DNA of 64,000 nucleotides from Marivirga harenae (GTDB lineage: Bacteria; Bacteroidota; Bacteroidia; Cytophagales; Cyclobacteriaceae). The stretch's first letter is position 1; every line of letters begins with the position of its first letter. A model generated the notes under the pieces. The model did no database searches. It was not told the origin of the DNA and was given only the letters and a program-made list of their open reading frames with translations. Below are positions 46,091 to 54,724 of the stretch, piece by piece. Location of the stretch: assembly GCF_030534335.1 (NCBI RefSeq), contig NZ_CP130565.1:3369501-3433500 (forward strand), written 5' to 3'. The translations under genes were made by a program, and so were the position numbers.

Positions 46091-46948
46091 ATGGCACATT
46101 TATCAGATTACGACACTAGAAAGCAATATTTCGCAATTGTTAAAAAGACGCGAAGGCTAAGTCCGGAAGGTAGTGAGGAAGTACGAGAATTAGTGCTTGA
46201 AGTGAAAGATCCAGAGTTTGCTTGTGAAATCGATCAAAGCTTTGGTGTTTTGGTGAAATCTAATGACGACTTTGGGAATACAGATCATCTTCGCCTCTAT
46301 AGCGTTGCAGACCTTCCAAAAAGGACTAAAAACCATACTACGATAACTATGTTGGTGAAGCGCTGCTCTTATGTCGATGCTTTCAGTGGTGAGCTTTATG
46401 ATGGAATTGTCTCTAACTATTTATGCGATAGGAAAGCGGGCGATAAAATCACGATCACAGGACCTTATGAACTGCCATTTAAAATACCGGAAGACAGAAG
46501 TGCAAACCTAATTCTAATAGGAATGGGAACGGGCATTGCCCCATTTAGAGCCTTCATAAAGCATATTTATAATAATATTGAAGATTGGACTGGCAGGATT
46601 CTTCTCTTTTACGGGGCAAAAACAGGCCTAGAGCTATTGTATCAAAATGAAAAGGATGATGATCTCACTAATTATTATAGCGAAGATACATTTAAGGCCA
46701 TTTACGCCTATAGTCCTCGGCCACTTTGGAACGATACGGTTGTCCTTGACCAATCAATAGAAGAGCGTGCCGAGGAGATTGTTGATATGTTATCAGTGCT
46801 GAATACCCATATCTATGTTGCCGGTCATGCTAAAGTGAAAGAAGGTCTAGATAAAGCATTTTCTGAAATTATGGGTTCAGAGGAAAAATGGCAAACTCGA
46901 AAAGCGGAGCTCATCGCAGGGAAAAAGTGGGTTGAATTAGTTTATTAA
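46091..46948 (+). CDS. Ferredoxin-NADP(+) reductase-like flavoprotein within the Rnf operon
   Basis: Soluble plant-type FNR-fold oxidoreductase of 285 residues. The FAD motif RLYSVA lies at residues 68-73 after a beta-barrel start, and the NAD(P) motif GMGTGIAPFRAFIKHI is at about 145. The protein ends with WVELVY, an aromatic C-terminus as in FNR enzymes. It is inserted between the RnfA/NqrM-like pair and RnfB, with 12- and 10-base gaps, so it should be co-expressed with Rnf. It would let reduced ferredoxin feed NADP(H) besides NAD(H) (inference); which nucleotide it prefers cannot be read with confidence. Confidence 0.88.
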   Translation: MAHLSDYDTRKQYFAIVKKTRRLSPEGSEEVRELVLEVKDPEFACEIDQSFGVLVKSNDDFGNTDHLRLYSVADLPKRTKNHTTITMLVKRCSYVDAFSGELYDGIVSNYLCDRKAGDKITITGPYELPFKIPEDRSANLILIGMGTGIAPFRAFIKHIYNNIEDWTGRILLFYGAKTGLELLYQNEKDDDLTNYYSEDTFKAIYAYSPRPLWNDTVVLDQSIEERAEEIVDMLSVLNTHIYVAGHAKVKEGLDKAFSEIMGSEEKWQTRKAELIAGKKWVELVY

Positions 46949-46958
46949 AGCATATTAT

Positions 46959-47825
46959 ATGACTATCATCATTGCAATACTCGCATTAGGGGGATTGACA
47001 TTAGTATTGTCAATCATGTTGGTAATTGCCAACAAGAAACTCTATGTCTACGAAGATCCACGCATTGATGTAGTAGAAGATATGTTGCCGCATGCTAATT
47101 GTGGTGCTTGTGGATTTCCCGGTTGTCGACCTTTTGCTGAAGCCTTAGTTGCTGGCGAAGTATTACCCGGAAAATGTACGGTCAGCTCAGATGAGGGAAG
47201 AACCGAGATTGGAAATTATCTAGGCGTATCAGTGGGAGCAGAAGAAAAACAAGTGGCTCGTCTTGCCTGTGCGGGCGGGACAAATGTTGCCAGAAACAAA
47301 GCGGAATATGAAGGCTTGCAAAATTGCCAAGCGGCCGCGCTAGTATCAGGAGGTGGAAAAGGATGTTTCTGGGGCTGCTTGGGCTTTGGCGACTGCATGA
47401 ATGTTTGTGATTTTGATGCCATTCATATGGATGAACATGGCCTACCCGTGGTGGATGTAGACAAATGCACGGCATGCGGAGATTGCGTAGAAGTTTGTCC
47501 TAAAGACTTATTTTCAATAGAGCCGGTGAGCCACCAGCTTTGGGTGGCATGTAAAAACCTTGAAAAAGGGGATGAAGTATTGGAGGAATGTCAGGTAGCT
47601 TGTACTGCATGTGGACGCTGTGCCATGGATGCTCCCGGAGACCTGATTACGATGGAATATAACCTTCCTGTGGTTAATTATTCTATTGCAGAACAAACCC
47701 CATTACCTATACAAAGATGCCCAACGGGTGCTATTGTCTGGCTAGATAAGAAGGCAGGGGCTATCAAAGGCAAAGAAAGTAAGAAGATCGTGAGAAAAGG
47801 GGAGCGAAATATGGGCTATTCATAA
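46959..47825 (+). CDS. rnfB: Rnf complex subunit RnfB
   Basis: Membrane-anchored ferredoxin-accepting subunit of 288 residues. One N-terminal helix (IIIAILALGGLTLVLSIMLV) leads to the 4Fe-4S domain with HANCGACGFPGCRPFAEAL, then two ferredoxin-like parts: CxxC motifs in GCLGFGDCMNVCDF, CTACGDCVEVCPKDLF and CTACGRCAMDAPGDL. RnfB is placed last, after an FNR-like gene, whereas in many operons it precedes RnfC. A positively charged C-terminal tail ends the protein. Confidence 0.94.
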   Translation: MTIIIAILALGGLTLVLSIMLVIANKKLYVYEDPRIDVVEDMLPHANCGACGFPGCRPFAEALVAGEVLPGKCTVSSDEGRTEIGNYLGVSVGAEEKQVARLACAGGTNVARNKAEYEGLQNCQAAALVSGGGKGCFWGCLGFGDCMNVCDFDAIHMDEHGLPVVDVDKCTACGDCVEVCPKDLFSIEPVSHQLWVACKNLEKGDEVLEECQVACTACGRCAMDAPGDLITMEYNLPVVNYSIAEQTPLPIQRCPTGAIVWLDKKAGAIKGKESKKIVRKGERNMGYS

Positions 47826-47904
47826 TTGCGTAAAGCTTTTCAGTTGTCAGCAGGAATCAGAAAAGATAGAATCCGTGACACAAGATAGTTTAAACAGGAA
47901 GAGT

Positions 47905-47938
47905 TGATATAGATCCTTCTTTCATATGATCTACATCA
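47905..47938. promoter_or_regulatory. Tandem FNR/CRP-like dyads upstream of korA
   Basis: A perfect site TGAT-CTAC-ATCA at 47927-47938 and a one-mismatch site TGAT-ATAG-ATCC at 47905-47916, 22 bases (two helical turns) apart, ending 51 bases before the ATG at 47990. Both have the central TA of the TGAY-NTAN-RTCA pattern. Confidence 0.58.
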
Positions 47939-47989
47939 GGGAAAAGTAGTATAAAATTATCTTAATTGATTAATGATAAAGTAGAAATC

Positions 47990-49882
47990 ATGAGCAATAA
48001 TTCTGAAACCATAAAGTCTGAGCCAGTCAAAATTGAAAGGAAGCAAATCAGAGAGGCTGTCGTTGAAATAGTCAGTGATTCAGGTGAAGGGGCACAAAAA
48101 TGTGGTCAAAGCCTTGGAACGATCTCGGCAAAAATGGGCAATGGCGTATGGACGGTAGAAATTATCCCTGCAGAAATACGCCCACCTGCGAGATCAAAAG
48201 CAGGTGCTTCGGGGATAAGGGTAAGAATGGGCAGCAAGAAAGTCACCAATATGGGAGATCATGCCGATATGGTAGTGGCTTTAAATGAGCAGGTACTATA
48301 CGGTAGAATAGATCAAAATGCGTATAAACCTGGCACATACCTACTCATTGAAAATAAATGGGCAACTGATACGGAAGAAACGAATGCAGCATATACCGAA
48401 TCCATTCAGAAATTTAAAGCCCTTGGGTATATCATCCATGAAATCCCAATGGAAAAAGAATGCTTAAAACACGTAAGCGATCCTCGTAAAGGAAAGAATA
48501 TGTGGGTGTTGGGCTTATTATGTAATATTTACGACCGTGATCTTAGTATTGCAGCTGAGCAGGTCAAAGCTATATTTAGTAAAAAGAGTGATGACATTAT
48601 TCAAAGCAATATAGACTTATTGCATGCCGGATATGCATATGCAAATGATAAGCTGCCTATGCATTTTACTATACCAAGTAAAATAAGTAAAGAAGATTTT
48701 GTCGTGATGAATGGGAATGAGGCGGTTAGTTTAGGGGTAATGGCTGCTGGAATTGAAGTATGTTCAATGTATCCGATCACACCTGCCACTTCAGCGAGCC
48801 ATGCCATGGCCGAAAAAATGGAATCAGCAGGAGGCCTCATACATCAAGCTGAAGATGAAATAGCAGCAATAGGTTTTGCGATTGGTGCTTCATACGCAGG
48901 TCAAACAGCTGTCACTATCACATCAGGTCCAGGGATAGCGCTAAAGACTGAATTTATAGGCTTGGCAGTTATGGCCGAGGTTCCACTGGTGATTGTGGAT
49001 GTGCAGCGGGGAGGCCCCTCAACGGGCTTGCCTACCAAGGTAGAACAGGGCGATCTCTTAGCGGTATTATACGGAGCAGCAGGAGATGCACCTAAAATTG
49101 TTCTGGCCCCATCCACCATTGAAGAGTGTTTTCACTATATCATTTTAGCCAGAAAATTAGCAGAGTCATTCAGGACTCCTGTCTTTGTGTTGACCGATGC
49201 CAATCTAGCAACTGGCGTACAACCCTTTCCAAGACCCAAAATAAAATCGGCCTGGTTTCCAGATCCAATTGATCAAAGTAAATGGGAAGAAGGAGTGAAG
49301 GCCTACGATTGGGATCCAGATACTGGATTAAGCAAACGACCGATCCCGGGTCAAAAAGGAGGCATGTACACCCTAACAGGGCTTGCCCATGATGAAGAAA
49401 GTCATGTAGCTTACGATCCAGCTATCAACCAACGTGCAGCTGAAAGTAGAAGCCGAAAGTTGGCCGCCTTGCATAAAACGCTCAAGGAACCAAAGATACT
49501 GGGTGATAAATCAGGTGACTTATTGCTAGTGGGATGGGGTTCAACCAGAGGTGCAATTGAGGAAGCAGTGGAAAGGGCATGCGAGAGGGGGGCAAAGGTT
49601 AGTAGCCTCCATCTTCACTTTTTAAGTCCCATGGAACCAGGTCTGAAATCTATATTCAAAAATTTCAAAAAGGTAATGACGGTGGAAATTAACTATAGCG
49701 ATACCATTGGCAATCCCTTGATAACAGAAGAGAACAGGCGTTATGCGCAATTAGCCTGGTACCTGCGGGCACAAACGCTAACAGACATAGATTGCTTTAG
49801 CAATGTCTATGGTCAGCCCTTGAGCCCGATCCAAATATTGGAAATGCTTGAGAAGAAACTTGATTTAACTTTAACAGAATAA
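47990..49882 (+). CDS. korA: 2-oxoacid:ferredoxin oxidoreductase, fused gamma-alpha subunit
   Basis: Catalyses oxidative decarboxylation of 2-oxoglutarate or another 2-oxoacid to acyl-CoA, with ferredoxin as acceptor, together with the next gene. The first ~190 residues form the gamma domain (SDSGEGAQKCGQSLGTI, PARSKAGASGIRVRMGSKK); the rest is the alpha pyrimidine-binding domain (SMYPITPATSASHAMAEK, ITSGPGIALKTEFIGLA, VQRGGPSTGLPTKVEQGDLL), the classic KorA signature. The ATG at 47990 is preferred to an in-frame TTG at 47966. Has its own FNR-like regulatory region, apart from the Rnf genes. Confidence 0.92.
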   Translation: MSNNSETIKSEPVKIERKQIREAVVEIVSDSGEGAQKCGQSLGTISAKMGNGVWTVEIIPAEIRPPARSKAGASGIRVRMGSKKVTNMGDHADMVVALNEQVLYGRIDQNAYKPGTYLLIENKWATDTEETNAAYTESIQKFKALGYIIHEIPMEKECLKHVSDPRKGKNMWVLGLLCNIYDRDLSIAAEQVKAIFSKKSDDIIQSNIDLLHAGYAYANDKLPMHFTIPSKISKEDFVVMNGNEAVSLGVMAAGIEVCSMYPITPATSASHAMAEKMESAGGLIHQAEDEIAAIGFAIGASYAGQTAVTITSGPGIALKTEFIGLAVMAEVPLVIVDVQRGGPSTGLPTKVEQGDLLAVLYGAAGDAPKIVLAPSTIEECFHYIILARKLAESFRTPVFVLTDANLATGVQPFPRPKIKSAWFPDPIDQSKWEEGVKAYDWDPDTGLSKRPIPGQKGGMYTLTGLAHDEESHVAYDPAINQRAAESRSRKLAALHKTLKEPKILGDKSGDLLLVGWGSTRGAIEEAVERACERGAKVSSLHLHFLSPMEPGLKSIFKNFKKVMTVEINYSDTIGNPLITEENRRYAQLAWYLRAQTLTDIDCFSNVYGQPLSPIQILEMLEKKLDLTLTE

Positions 49883-49885
49883 GAC

Positions 49886-50848
49886 ATGATTAGCTTAAAG
49901 CCGGATTTTTGCGATATAGAAATACCAGAAAAAGAGCATTATAGCATCGAGGACTATTCAAGCAGCAAGGCGCGATGGTGTTCTGGTTGCGGTGCGCACA
50001 CTATTTTACATTCCGTGCAAAAGCTTTGTACTGATGAACAATTACCACCCGAAAAAACGGTTTTTGTATCCGGAATAGGCTGTAGTAGCCGGTTTCCACA
50101 TTATATGAAGACTTACGGCTTTCACGGACTTCATGGCAGAGCTTTTCCGGTAGCAAGTGGAGTGAAATTTCGAAGACCTGACTTGCATGTGTTCGTGATC
50201 ACTGGAGACGGGGATTGTTGTTCTATTGGTGCAGGGCATTGGGTACATGCTATCAGGTATAATATGAAAATGGTGGTATTGCTTTTTGATAATTCTATTT
50301 ATGGACTGACTAAAAAGCAGACTTCTCCTACCAGTCCGCTGGGAACCCATACAAATACTCACCCGACAGGCTCGGTTCTTCCGCCTATAAACCCTATACA
50401 ATCTACCTTAGGCTTAGCAAATGTCTCTTTTGTGGCGCAAACCGTTGATTGGAAACCTGCTCATCTGAATGCTACCCTTAAGAAGGCCTACGACCATCCT
50501 GGTTTGGCTTTCGTTCGAATAGTGCAAAGATGTCCGATTTGGATGCGAGAGAACTATGAGCCTACTGTTAAAGATCCCGATGCTATAACCGTTTTGAACC
50601 ATGAGAATGGAATTGTATTGGAAGAGCAGGCATTGAAGAAATTCAGACATATTCAAGAGCATGACCCATCAAATCTTGTGAAAGCAAGAGAAATAGCCGA
50701 ATTGGTTAAGTCCACTACACCTATAGGGCTTTTTTACCAGAATAAAGAAGGAACTAGATATGATGAATATGGTGCCCATAATCTGGGAGTCCCGGTTGAA
50801 GATCGGATAGATGCCATTAACTCACTCATGGATAAATATGCCATTTAA
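49886..50848 (+). CDS. korB: 2-oxoacid:ferredoxin oxidoreductase, beta subunit
   Basis: TPP- and Fe-S-binding catalytic subunit, 320 residues. Cysteines for a 4Fe-4S cluster are in RWCSGCGAHTIL, SGIGCSSRFPHYM and VQRCPIWM. The TPP-Mg motif is VFVITGDGDCCSIGAGHWVH followed by FDNSIYGLTKKQTSPTSPLG. It follows korA by 3 bases. Its intact cofactor motifs contrast with the degenerate PFOR-like protein encoded 11 bases downstream. Confidence 0.94.
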   Translation: MISLKPDFCDIEIPEKEHYSIEDYSSSKARWCSGCGAHTILHSVQKLCTDEQLPPEKTVFVSGIGCSSRFPHYMKTYGFHGLHGRAFPVASGVKFRRPDLHVFVITGDGDCCSIGAGHWVHAIRYNMKMVVLLFDNSIYGLTKKQTSPTSPLGTHTNTHPTGSVLPPINPIQSTLGLANVSFVAQTVDWKPAHLNATLKKAYDHPGLAFVRIVQRCPIWMRENYEPTVKDPDAITVLNHENGIVLEEQALKKFRHIQEHDPSNLVKAREIAELVKSTTPIGLFYQNKEGTRYDEYGAHNLGVPVEDRIDAINSLMDKYAI

Positions 50849-50859
50849 AAGTATGAATT

Positions 50860-52656
50860 ATGGAAACTCCTAATAAGCTAACACCAGATACCTCTTCCTT
50901 TTATTGGAAGAAAGGTAATCCTGCTCCTAAATTGGAAATGCAATCTTTCTGGAAAAAATTAAGGCATTTTTATAGAACAGGAAAGCATTCTGACTCCCAG
51001 CAAAACCGCTGTTCTTCGGCCTTGCTGCGTTTTTTGGATGATAAGCAATCAGCATATCCTTTTACAATGGAGGCAAATTCCAAAAAACTAGTGATCGAGC
51101 TGGTGGAAGAAACGCCTTTCTACTTTCTTGACTTTATGCTTTCAGAACTCCATCAAGAACATCGAAAAGCATTTAAAGGGCAATTAGCTTCACTTATTAC
51201 AGGTTTAAATAAATTATTGCGAATTGACGATAAAGACACTGTAGTTGAGACACTTAAAGGAGATTATGATTTTGCAAATGAGTTGATTGCTTTTGATCAA
51301 ATGGCAGACATAATCCCAAAAGCTAAAGCAGAAGAGTTGTCCCAAGCGCGGTCATCTCGTCTGATCTCAGTAATTGGCACATTGAAAGAAGGACTGGAAT
51401 TATTTGGTAAGCATGAAGGAATAGTGCTGCTTGAAAAGGAAGTTAAAAAGAGCATGGGGAAAGCTCCGCTTTTTCAGAATACACTGCTAATTGAGACCAA
51501 AGACGATCTTTTTGAGCATGGTCAAAAGCTATTTCAGAAAGAGGTGAAATCTTTTACTTCTTTGATGAAAGCCTATCGAATAGCAAAACTGGAAATTGAG
51601 GGGGAATACCAAGAGGATATCCATAAAGACTATTTTGAAGACTTCAATTGGTATCGATTATTGGCTGAAGAGTTAAAGCTTTTTTATCCGATAGTAGTAG
51701 TTGTTAATCAGCCCTATGTGTTTGATCATCTAAGCTCTCTTTCAAGTCTAATGGCATCAAACAAACCCATAAAGGTGGTAGTATTAAACCACGAACATAT
51801 TTCTACTCCCAAGCAAGAGCTACTTTGGGAAGATGCCTCTCATCAATTCAGACAAGAAGTTGCTGCATTGGCTATGGCGCATCGCAACGTGTATACCTTC
51901 CAAAGCAGTATGGCGGAACCTTCCATAGTGTATCAGGGATTAAACGCCTGCTTCAAGTCCACAGCTCCAGGATTATGTCACCTATCTGTACCAATGCAGG
52001 ATGTATCAGCTGAAATGAGTCAATACCTAATTGCTAAAGCAGCAAATGCGAGCCGTTACTTTCCTGCTATCCAATATGACCCTGCAAAAGGCAGTAAATG
52101 GGGAGGAAGGTTTGATTTAGCAAATAATATTCAGCCTGAAGAAATCTGGCCCTCTTTTACGCTGAAAGCCAATGTAGATGAAAGCAAAGAAACGAATATT
52201 GATGTAGTCTTTACCTATGCGGACTATAAAGCTTGCTTTTCGCAAAAAGTTAAGGAACTGATGATAGTACCTGATGCTTACAACACTGATTATTTAATTC
52301 CGCTTAGTGCCTATTTGGAACTAGATGAGGCAAAGCTTTATGGCAAAATTCCATTTATTTGGCTCATCGATGAGGAAAACCAATTATATAAAGCTGCAGT
52401 GCCTAATGTTTGGGTGGTTTCTTGTCAGGAGCGATTAGATTTTTGGCTTTTTCTACAAGAGCTAGGTGGTTTTAATAAAGCCAAGGACAAAGAGGCTATA
52501 CAGCAAAAAGAGAAAGAGATGACCCGTTTAATAGAAGAAGAAAAAGCAAAAATGGAGCAAGATCATCAGCAAATTATTGAAACTGCACAGGAAGATGCCA
52601 TTGCAAAAACTGCAGAACGGCTTGTTGTAGCCTTGCTCAATGATGAAGATCTTTAA
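50860..52656 (+). CDS. PFOR beta-domain-like pseudoenzyme (no TPP or Fe-S motifs)
   Basis: Protein of 598 residues, not a recognised named family, but colinear with the C-terminal part of the PFOR at 36688-41646. Shared blocks: FWKKLRHFYRTG vs FWEQTGNFYAQG; YFEDFNWYRLLAEE vs YFNWHQFTDEEW; LMASNKPIKVVVL vs MMASGKPIKVIVV; ALAMAHRNVYTFQ vs LVAMAHRNTYVMQ; PFIWLIDEENQLYKA vs PFIWAVNRTGELSRV; and VSCQERLDFWLFLQEL vs ESCEERRDFWILLRDL. The TPP/Mg motif GGDG is VVNQ here (residues ~281-284), the later SNTGGQ is lost, and the cluster-binding CxxC sets are missing. A Lys/Glu-rich coiled coil ends the protein. It follows korB by 11 bases, so it is probably a non-catalytic partner, scaffold or regulator of the oxidoreductases. 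Confidence 0.8.
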   Translation: METPNKLTPDTSSFYWKKGNPAPKLEMQSFWKKLRHFYRTGKHSDSQQNRCSSALLRFLDDKQSAYPFTMEANSKKLVIELVEETPFYFLDFMLSELHQEHRKAFKGQLASLITGLNKLLRIDDKDTVVETLKGDYDFANELIAFDQMADIIPKAKAEELSQARSSRLISVIGTLKEGLELFGKHEGIVLLEKEVKKSMGKAPLFQNTLLIETKDDLFEHGQKLFQKEVKSFTSLMKAYRIAKLEIEGEYQEDIHKDYFEDFNWYRLLAEELKLFYPIVVVVNQPYVFDHLSSLSSLMASNKPIKVVVLNHEHISTPKQELLWEDASHQFRQEVAALAMAHRNVYTFQSSMAEPSIVYQGLNACFKSTAPGLCHLSVPMQDVSAEMSQYLIAKAANASRYFPAIQYDPAKGSKWGGRFDLANNIQPEEIWPSFTLKANVDESKETNIDVVFTYADYKACFSQKVKELMIVPDAYNTDYLIPLSAYLELDEAKLYGKIPFIWLIDEENQLYKAAVPNVWVVSCQERLDFWLFLQELGGFNKAKDKEAIQQKEKEMTRLIEEEKAKMEQDHQQIIETAQEDAIAKTAERLVVALLNDEDL

Positions 52657-52791
52657 TCACCTGTATTCACTTTAGGAAAGATTGCTTGTTAGCTTTTATC
52701 TGATCCGGAGGAAAAGTGTGCGATATTAATCCTGATCTAAGAGTGTGCAGCCCTTGTTGATCCCATCAAAAAAAGCCAACTTTGAGCTTCT

Positions 52792-53763
52792 ATGGTAGAG
52801 GTGACAAAGGAAATAGTGGCTATCACAAAGGCTTCAAAGATCATCCGTTCTGAATCTGTGCAAACGCTCTGGAGTGGCTATGGCGAAATCAGACGGTATT
52901 TTCTGGAAGGAGGAAAGTACACTAGCGTAATCGTTAAACATATTCAATTGCCAGATGCTAAGCATCACCCCAAAGGTTGGAATACCCCATTATCACATCA
53001 GCGAAAGCTTAAATCTTATCAAGTAGAACGACAATGGTATCAGGAATACGCTGATAAAACAGATGCATATTGCAGAGTTCCACAGAGCTATCATGCTGTT
53101 GAAGCAGAAAACGAGCTGTTATTGATCATGGAAGACTTGGATGCTAGCGGGTATCCGTTTCGTTTACATCATAATGAAGTGACTTTGGACCATGCTAAAA
53201 GCTGTCTAAGTTGGTTGGCCCATTTTCATGCTAAGTTTATGAATACCAATGCAAAGGGACTTTGGGAAGTGGGGACTTACTGGCATCTAGAAACTCGACC
53301 TGATGAATGGGAGCGAATGGAAAATATCTCCTTGAAAAATGCTGCGAGCCTGATAGATGAAAAGCTTCAAAACGCTCAATATCAAACGATTATACATGGA
53401 GATGCCAAGTTGGCTAATTTCTGTTTTGCTGAAGATGGCACTGTAGCAGCTGTTGATTTTCAATATGTAGGCCAAGGATGTGGAATGAAAGATGTTGCTT
53501 ATTTTATTAGCAGTTGTTTTGAGGAAGAGAAATGTGAGAAATACGAGGAAGAACTGCTGCAGTATTATTTTAGCCAACTCAAGAATGCATTAGACAACAC
53601 TATTGATTTTCCAGAAGTTAAAAAGGAGTGGAGCGAACATTATCGCTATTCATGGGCTGATTTCTATAGATTTTTAGATGGCTGGAGTCCAGGCCATTGG
53701 AAGATGCACGAGTATAGCAAAAAGCTTACTCAAATCGTCTTGAAAGAATTAAAAGTCAAATAA
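52792..53763 (+). CDS. Choline/ecdysteroid-kinase-like phosphotransferase
   Basis: Small-molecule kinase of the protein-kinase-like fold, 323 residues. Motifs: catalytic HGDAKLANF near residue 203 and the metal-binding DFQY near 220, with a P-loop-like Gly-rich region (LWSGYGEIRRYFLEGG) and lysine in SVIVKHIQLP. It resembles the ecdysteroid-22-kinase / choline-kinase-like group; substrate unknown. The stop codon overlaps the next ATG by one base, so it is coupled to the CysQ-like gene. A TTGAT-CCC-ATCAA palindrome at 52757-52769 precedes it. Confidence 0.8.
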   Translation: MVEVTKEIVAITKASKIIRSESVQTLWSGYGEIRRYFLEGGKYTSVIVKHIQLPDAKHHPKGWNTPLSHQRKLKSYQVERQWYQEYADKTDAYCRVPQSYHAVEAENELLLIMEDLDASGYPFRLHHNEVTLDHAKSCLSWLAHFHAKFMNTNAKGLWEVGTYWHLETRPDEWERMENISLKNAASLIDEKLQNAQYQTIIHGDAKLANFCFAEDGTVAAVDFQYVGQGCGMKDVAYFISSCFEEEKCEKYEEELLQYYFSQLKNALDNTIDFPEVKKEWSEHYRYSWADFYRFLDGWSPGHWKMHEYSKKLTQIVLKELKVK

Positions 53764-54644
53764 TGCTTACAGAAAAAGATTTAAATTCACTATGTAAAAC
53801 TGCTAAAAGGGCAGCAATAGCAGCGGGTGAATACATTCAATCGCAGTTTGATCAACATTATCAAAAGGAACAGAAAGAAAGCGGTGATTCTTTGGCTTCA
53901 CAAGTGGTGACTGCGGTTGATTTTAAGGCTCAGGAGATCATTCTCCAACAGTTGAATGACCATATAAAGCAATATGATCTGGGGGTATTGACTGAAGAAG
54001 CAGCAGATGATGCCTCTCGATTGAAAAAAGACTATTTTTGGTGTATTGATCCCTTAGATGGAACTTTAGCTTTTACACAAGGAAGGACGGGATATGCCGT
54101 ATCTATTGCCTTGGTGTCGAAATCTGGAGATCCGCTTATTGGAGTAGTTTATATACCTGACTTGGGGGATTGTTACACTTGCATAAAAGGAAAAGGCTTG
54201 CTTTTAAATGATAAGGCTTTCAAACGAAATACTGGAAAAGCTGATGTTTTGAAGGTTTATATGGATCGAAGCCTACAATCTACTCCCTATTTCGATTTAT
54301 TGAAGAAAGAGCTTCAAATTTGGACTGACGAAAAAGAAAAAAAATTGGAATATCAATTAGGATATGGAGCGGTCAGGAATGCGATTGCGGTATTGAACAA
54401 TCCTATGGCTTGCTACTTTAAGTTTCCCAAGAAGAAAAAAGGAGGGGGCAGTATTTGGGATTTTGCTGCCACTCGTCTATTCTTTGAGGAGCTAGGCCTT
54501 ATTGTGACTGATGGTTTTGGTAAACAACTTTATTTGAACAATCCGAAATCGACCTTCATGAATCAATTAGGAGTGCTCTATGCAACAGATCCTATCTTGT
54601 TTGATTTTGTGGTCAGGCTAGGATATCAAATCAATGAGCTTTAG
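53763..54644 (+). CDS. 3'(2'),5'-bisphosphate nucleotidase / inositol monophosphatase family
   Basis: Mg-dependent phosphatase of 293 residues in the IMPase superfamily. Motifs: VTAVDFKAQEI, LTEEAADDASR (metal Glu), WCIDPLDGTLAF (metal Asp pair) and the C-terminal GGGSIWDFAATRLFFEE. The acidic loop and length fit CysQ-like PAP phosphatase or an inositol monophosphatase. It overlaps the upstream kinase gene by one base, so the two may act on the same small phosphorylated compound (inference). Confidence 0.85.
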   Translation: MLTEKDLNSLCKTAKRAAIAAGEYIQSQFDQHYQKEQKESGDSLASQVVTAVDFKAQEIILQQLNDHIKQYDLGVLTEEAADDASRLKKDYFWCIDPLDGTLAFTQGRTGYAVSIALVSKSGDPLIGVVYIPDLGDCYTCIKGKGLLLNDKAFKRNTGKADVLKVYMDRSLQSTPYFDLLKKELQIWTDEKEKKLEYQLGYGAVRNAIAVLNNPMACYFKFPKKKKGGGSIWDFAATRLFFEELGLIVTDGFGKQLYLNNPKSTFMNQLGVLYATDPILFDFVVRLGYQINEL

Positions 54645-54724
54645 TTGGAAAGCTGTTTTATATTTAGCCAAACATAAAAATTACTGAATATTCATGACTA
54701 CTTTTGCGCCTTCAAAATTAGAAT

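Noticed and set aside
52757-52769. TTGAT-CCC-ATCAA palindrome before the kinase gene as an operator of the same regulator
   Set aside because: The spacer is three bases instead of four, so it does not fit the pattern; the spacing rule is strict for this regulator family.
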